From Lyophyllum atratum (lineage: Eukaryota; Basidiomycota; Agaricomycetes; Agaricales; Lyophyllaceae), in NCBI GenBank assembly GCA_014905825.1, contig JACGCN010000002.1:1116001-1180000 (forward strand): a stretch of 64,000 nt of DNA. Reading direction: 5' to 3'. Shown piece after piece: positions 60,943 through 64,000 of this stretch. The first letter of the stretch is position 1; each line of letters begins with the position of its first letter. The notes beneath the pieces are model-generated. The model ran no database searches, had not been told where the DNA came from, and saw only the letters and a program-made list of their open reading frames with translations. Both the position numbers and the translations under genes were made by a program.

Positions 60943-61698
60943 ATGGCTCAGACAGCTGCCGAGGTCGCTGCACAGAGCGACCAGCCGCCGGATGCACCTC
61001 TACAAACCAAATTTCGAATCGTCCGGCCAGAGGTAGTCGGCCCAGAACGTCCCGAGCCTCCGTTTCCCATCTTACTGCGTAGGCCCAGTGCAACGCGGGT
61101 TCGGACGGGGCGGAAAGGATCTGGGTTGCCCTACAGGTTCGTTGATATTTTATGTTTCGCTACCTTCATTTTTAGTCTTAGCAATAGCAAATCTCCCGGA
61201 CGAGTCGATCACACCCATAAGCACAGTCGCGAAGACAGGTGTGTACTACGGCTATGCTCAGATAATACCATCAAAGGATGCGGAGGTGCACTTGCGACCG
61301 GAGGACACCAAGGTCTTTCCTATGGTCATGAGTTTAGGATGGAATCCCTTTTACAAAAATGAGCAGTTGACGGCGGTATGTGACATCTGCCATTTGATGT
61401 CTTTCCCAAGAACGAGCTGGTGTTAGGAAATCCACATTATGCATGACTTCCAAACAGATTTCTATGGCCTGGAAATGCGAGCAAGTGGTTCTTGGGTACA
61501 TCCGTCCTGAACTGGATTATACATCTCGAGGTACGTCGTGCGTATACCTTTCCGCCATCCAAACCAATACATTGTATCACTGCAGAGGCCTTGATAGACG
61601 ATATCAATACAGATAAGCGTGTAGCCCTGAACTCACTGAATCGACCAGAGTATCAAAAGTTCGCACGCGACGCGCACTTCGAGGTAGGAGAGCAATGA
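60943..61698 (+). CDS. FMN1: Riboflavin kinase (two apparent single-base frame breaks)
   Basis: ATP-dependent phosphorylation of riboflavin to FMN. The ATG at 60943 starts MAQTAAEVAAQ. Signature pieces follow: GPVQRGFGRGGKDLGCPT, ANLPDESI (intron between), KTGVYYGYAQI, FPMVMSLGWNPFYKN, EIHIMHDFQTDFYGLEMRA, GYIRPELDYTSR, EALIDDINTDKRVALNSL. All catalytic-fold motifs are present. The frame breaks at about 61081 (FPILLR to GPVQRG) and 61483-61484 (LEMRA to VVLGYIRPEL). In each case removing one A restores the conserved reading and no reasonable intron explains it. FMN1 is essential in yeasts, so assembly error is likelier than loss. Confidence 0.85.
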
Positions 61699-61947
61699 TT
61701 AGCTTTTCAGGAGGACATGGTGTACTTTTACTCTTAGTTCTAGATGGTGTAGACGGGTAATGACAGCATTCGTCAAACATGACTGTGTCCATCCATAGGC
61801 TGTGACAAATGGCCTGGGCGGCGCCCGAAATCCATTGGGAGTACATGCCTGTGCATGTGAGCATGTATGGGAAGGAAATATCTCTTCCAGGCTTCGTACA
61901 TTCGGTTAGCCGACACGCAGACAGTGATAGCTCCAGGCTACGCACCT

Positions 61948-62541
61948 CTACAAGCGGCGCGCCTTCTTCGCTCGTGTCCCTCCAATCTTGATGGGCGTCC
62001 GGTCTGTAATCGACACCACCAGTGGCCTGATCCCCTCTCCCTCAGTCGTCAATAAAGCCCTATGCATCGCATCCCGCCCCTGCCCAAATCCATTGAAGTA
62101 CAAGTCAATCTCAAATTGGTCCTTCTCCGCAAGGTCCTGGATGACTTGAAACATCCGGACTGCACACTGGTATCCCGCCTCGTAACCTGAACGGTTGACC
62201 TTCTTGAAACCGCACGATCCACCAGTGAACGACGCAAGTGGCGTCTGCTTGTCTGTCATGAGCGTCGTGATAGTGTTGTTGCGCGTCGACTGGCAGTACA
62301 AGCTATAGCGTGGTTTCTTCTTTGCGTAGTCCTTTATATCTTTCAGACTGAACGGATTAGGGTTAGGGCCCTTCTTCGCCGGGGGGTAGCCGTCGGGCCC
62401 TGCAGTGGGCGGCTGGATGAGGTCGGATATGAATTGAATTAGAGGGGGATTTCCATCTGCGCTGACGGTCTGGAGGCCACGCAGGTGTGTACTCGCCGTC
62501 GCGACGCGCAAAGGGCGCCATGCTCTGGCAGCGAGCGACAT
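61948..62541 (-). CDS. Mitochondrial small-subunit ribosomal protein uS11m
   Basis: Single-exon gene of 197 residues starting MSLAARAWRPLRVA at 62541, which fits a mitochondrial presequence. The uS11 fold is clear in YSLYCQSTRNNTITTLMTD, TPLASFTGGSCGFKKVNRSGYEAGYQCAVRMF, DLYFNGFGQGRDAMHRALLTTEG and the conserved end VVSITDRTPIKIGGTRAKKARRL. It binds 16S-type rRNA in the platform of the small subunit. An upstream in-frame ATG at 62586 is possible, but the downstream one gives the better presequence. Divergent from QCR9, 114 bp apart; two mitochondrial genes side by side. Confidence 0.93.
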   Translation of the reverse strand: MSLAARAWRPLRVATASTHLRGLQTVSADGNPPLIQFISDLIQPPTAGPDGYPPAKKGPNPNPFSLKDIKDYAKKKPRYSLYCQSTRNNTITTLMTDKQTPLASFTGGSCGFKKVNRSGYEAGYQCAVRMFQVIQDLAEKDQFEIDLYFNGFGQGRDAMHRALLTTEGEGIRPLVVSITDRTPIKIGGTRAKKARRL

Positions 62542-62655
62542 GTTGACTTCAAGTTGGAGAGAAAAGCGGCTTGAAACTCCGATCACCTGTTCCGGAAGTC
62601 ATCGGGAGCAACGTCCATCCATCATCTCCTCTTCCACCTCGCCGTCCGTGAAATA

Positions 62656-62996
62656 ATGGGAAAAGTAAGCTCCATATTCATGCTAGTTGTGTTACTTGTC
62701 TGAGTGACGTATCTTCAGGTCGCCAACACCGTGTATAACACATTCTTCAAGCGCAACAGTACGTTTTGAATTCACGCATCCGTATCTAACCAACCGCTCC
62801 TGCAGGTGTCTTCGTGACTACTGTCTTCGCCGGCGCATTCGCATTTGGAATTGGCTTTGACGTTGCTGTGACAAAATTCTACGACCGGTGGAACCAGGGC
62901 GTGCGTCGTGACCAACTCCCAGAAAGCTATACCTACTGACCAAGAGTTTAGAAACAATGGAAGGACATCCGCCAACGCTATGTTCAAGGGCAATAG
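62656..62996 (+). CDS. QCR9: Cytochrome bc1 complex subunit 9
   Basis: Small inner-membrane subunit of respiratory complex III. Four exons encode 62 residues: a 9-nt first exon (MGK, 62656-62664), VANTVYNTFFKRN from 62719, FVTTVFAGAFAFGIGFDVAVTKFYDRWNQG, and KQWKDIRQRYVQGQ. Hallmarks are FKRNSVFV and a single membrane helix followed by WxxxNxGKxWKDI. All introns are GT-AG and keep phase. It is too short for ordinary frame finding and easy to miss. Confidence 0.92.
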
Positions 62997-63462
62997 ACTG
63001 TCTCATCTATTTCAGCCCTATAATCCAACTATAGATCTCCACCGATGAATGCCCTGAAGTTGTATTTGCGAGCCCTGGAGTCTCGATTCACAAGCGCGTC
63101 AATGAAGTTCATAACAATATCTACCCAAGTTCCCTACATCCCTGTCTTCGGAAAAGCCCAATCAAAGCATCTGCCTGCCAACTGTCTGTCCCAAGTACAC
63201 TTTTCATATTCTTTTCATACGAAGCTTCAGTGAGGCTTTAACCAGCCAAGCAACTGTCCCGGTTGCGCGTACTGAGCACGACAAGCAACAAGCTTACTAC
63301 GTTCTACTTGGGTGTAGACTTTATAATATATATCTTCTGCAATGCACTGTGATTTAAATAAGGATCTCATGTTGCAGAACATTTTCGTTAGTCGCTGTTC
63401 GTGACGTGTGACTCCCCGTATTTTGTCACACGTGTCCTTGCTTGCGACCACCAACGACAAAA
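62997..63462. other. Intergenic, upstream of RNPS1-like gene
   Basis: 466 bp. CACGTG at 63429-63434 lies 28 bp before the RNPS1-like ATG. A 62-codon plus frame (63045-63233) has no family signal. Confidence 0.4.
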
Positions 63463-64000
63463 ATGTCGACAAGAGGTCGCTCAACGTCGCCCCGCCTGCC
63501 AGCCGACGCTAAGATGGACGTCGACCAGAGCCCGGTCGATAAGGCAGACGCAAAGGTCGTTATCATCACCAACCTCACTCGCAATGTCGCGGAGTCCCAC
63601 CTCAAAACTATCTTCGGGTTCTATGGTTCAATCATCAAAATCGACCTGCCCATCTTCGGGAAATGTCAGGAGCTCTTTACATACGTCCCATTGCCCTTAC
63701 TAATGAATATTCACTTATAGCCGGCCAAAATCGCGGCAAGGCAGCGCTAGAATATGCTGAATCTCCCTCCGCACACAAAGCCGCGTCCCACATGGACGGC
63801 GGCCAGCTCGACGGTGCCCTCCTCAAGGTCGAGCTATCCAACCTCCCTGTCCGCTCCCGCTCGCCGTCTCCAAGGGCCAGGCCACCCCCACCCCCACGGC
63901 CCCGCAATGGTCGCGACGCTGACCGCCTCCGCCTCCCTCGTTCTCCCTCCCGGTCTCGGTCCCGGTCCCGCTCTCGCTCACCCCTCTATCGTAGGCGTGG
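63463..64000 (+). CDS. RNPS1-like RNA-binding protein (partial, runs off end)
   Basis: Exon-junction-complex peripheral factor of the RNPS1 type. The ATG at 63463 starts MSTRGRSTSPRLPADAKMDVD. One RRM follows: RNP2 VVIITNLTRNV, then HLKTIFGFYGSIIKIDLP. An intron (about 63667-63720) comes before RNP1-like NRGKAALEYAESPSAHKAASHM and GGQLDGALLKVELS. The RRM is followed by Pro-rich and RS/SR-repeat sequence, still open at the end of the window. RNPS1 links splicing to nonsense-mediated decay. The C terminus is missing only because the window stops. Confidence 0.85.

Overview
The window is nuclear DNA of a filamentous basidiomycete, most likely a mushroom-forming Agaricomycete. Genes are closely packed on both strands and split by short introns, mostly 47-60 nt. 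They encode eukaryotic and fungal functions, including the fungal alpha-aminoadipate lysine route (homoisocitrate dehydrogenase). Several proteins look like basidiomycete families: a seven-helix membrane protein, a GAS2-domain giant, and a Gly/Trp-rich protein. No bacterial operon, rRNA, tRNA or CRISPR array was found. Exon boundaries were inferred by hand from reading-frame continuity, GT/GC-AG signals and family motifs.

Layout. 0-6.1 kb: p24 cargo receptor EMP24, a kinesin-8 motor (minus) and dihydroorotase URA4 (plus) sharing a divergent promoter. 6.3-18 kb: C2H2 transcription factor, an 1850-residue coiled-coil protein with a C-terminal GAS2 microtubule-binding domain, and the Gly/Trp-rich protein. 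18.5-26.3 kb: a single-pass membrane protein, LYS12 divergent from CDT2 (three MluI cell-cycle boxes between them), ARL1 divergent from a WKF-domain nucleolar protein. 27.4-33 kb: METTL3/IME4 RNA methyltransferase, an ABHD4/5-like hydrolase, splicing factor CWC21. 33.4-37.5 kb: mitochondrial ARG8 and HEM1. 37.9-45.6 kb: accessory genes (secreted carboxylesterase, arylamine N-acetyltransferase, seven-helix protein, a broken short-chain dehydrogenase). 45.8-49.4 kb: Zn2Cys6 protein, a 699-bp non-autonomous hAT-like transposon with perfect inverted repeats and target-site duplication, and an unrecognised coiled-coil gene. 49.6-55.2 kb: Sfr1/Mei5 recombination mediator with a long N-terminal extension and a secreted aspartic protease. 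56-64 kb: SND2/TMEM208, SNAPc4-like Myb protein, TAF8, riboflavin kinase FMN1, mitochondrial ribosomal protein uS11m, QCR9, and the start of an RNPS1-like gene that runs off the end.

The genes are mainly housekeeping: RNA processing (METTL3, CWC21, RNPS1), transcription (TAF8, SNAPc4), ER and Golgi traffic (EMP24, ARL1, SND2), mitochondrial metabolism (LYS12, ARG8, HEM1, QCR9, uS11m) and microtubule or cell-cycle control (kinesin-8, GAS2 protein, CDT2). I found no convincing new multi-gene system. The most notable signals are the structurally complete hAT-like element, CACGTG motifs repeated in divergent promoters, GC-AG introns in two adjacent genes, a GW/WG-rich protein, and a set of single-base frame breaks in otherwise conserved genes that look more like assembly indels than decay.
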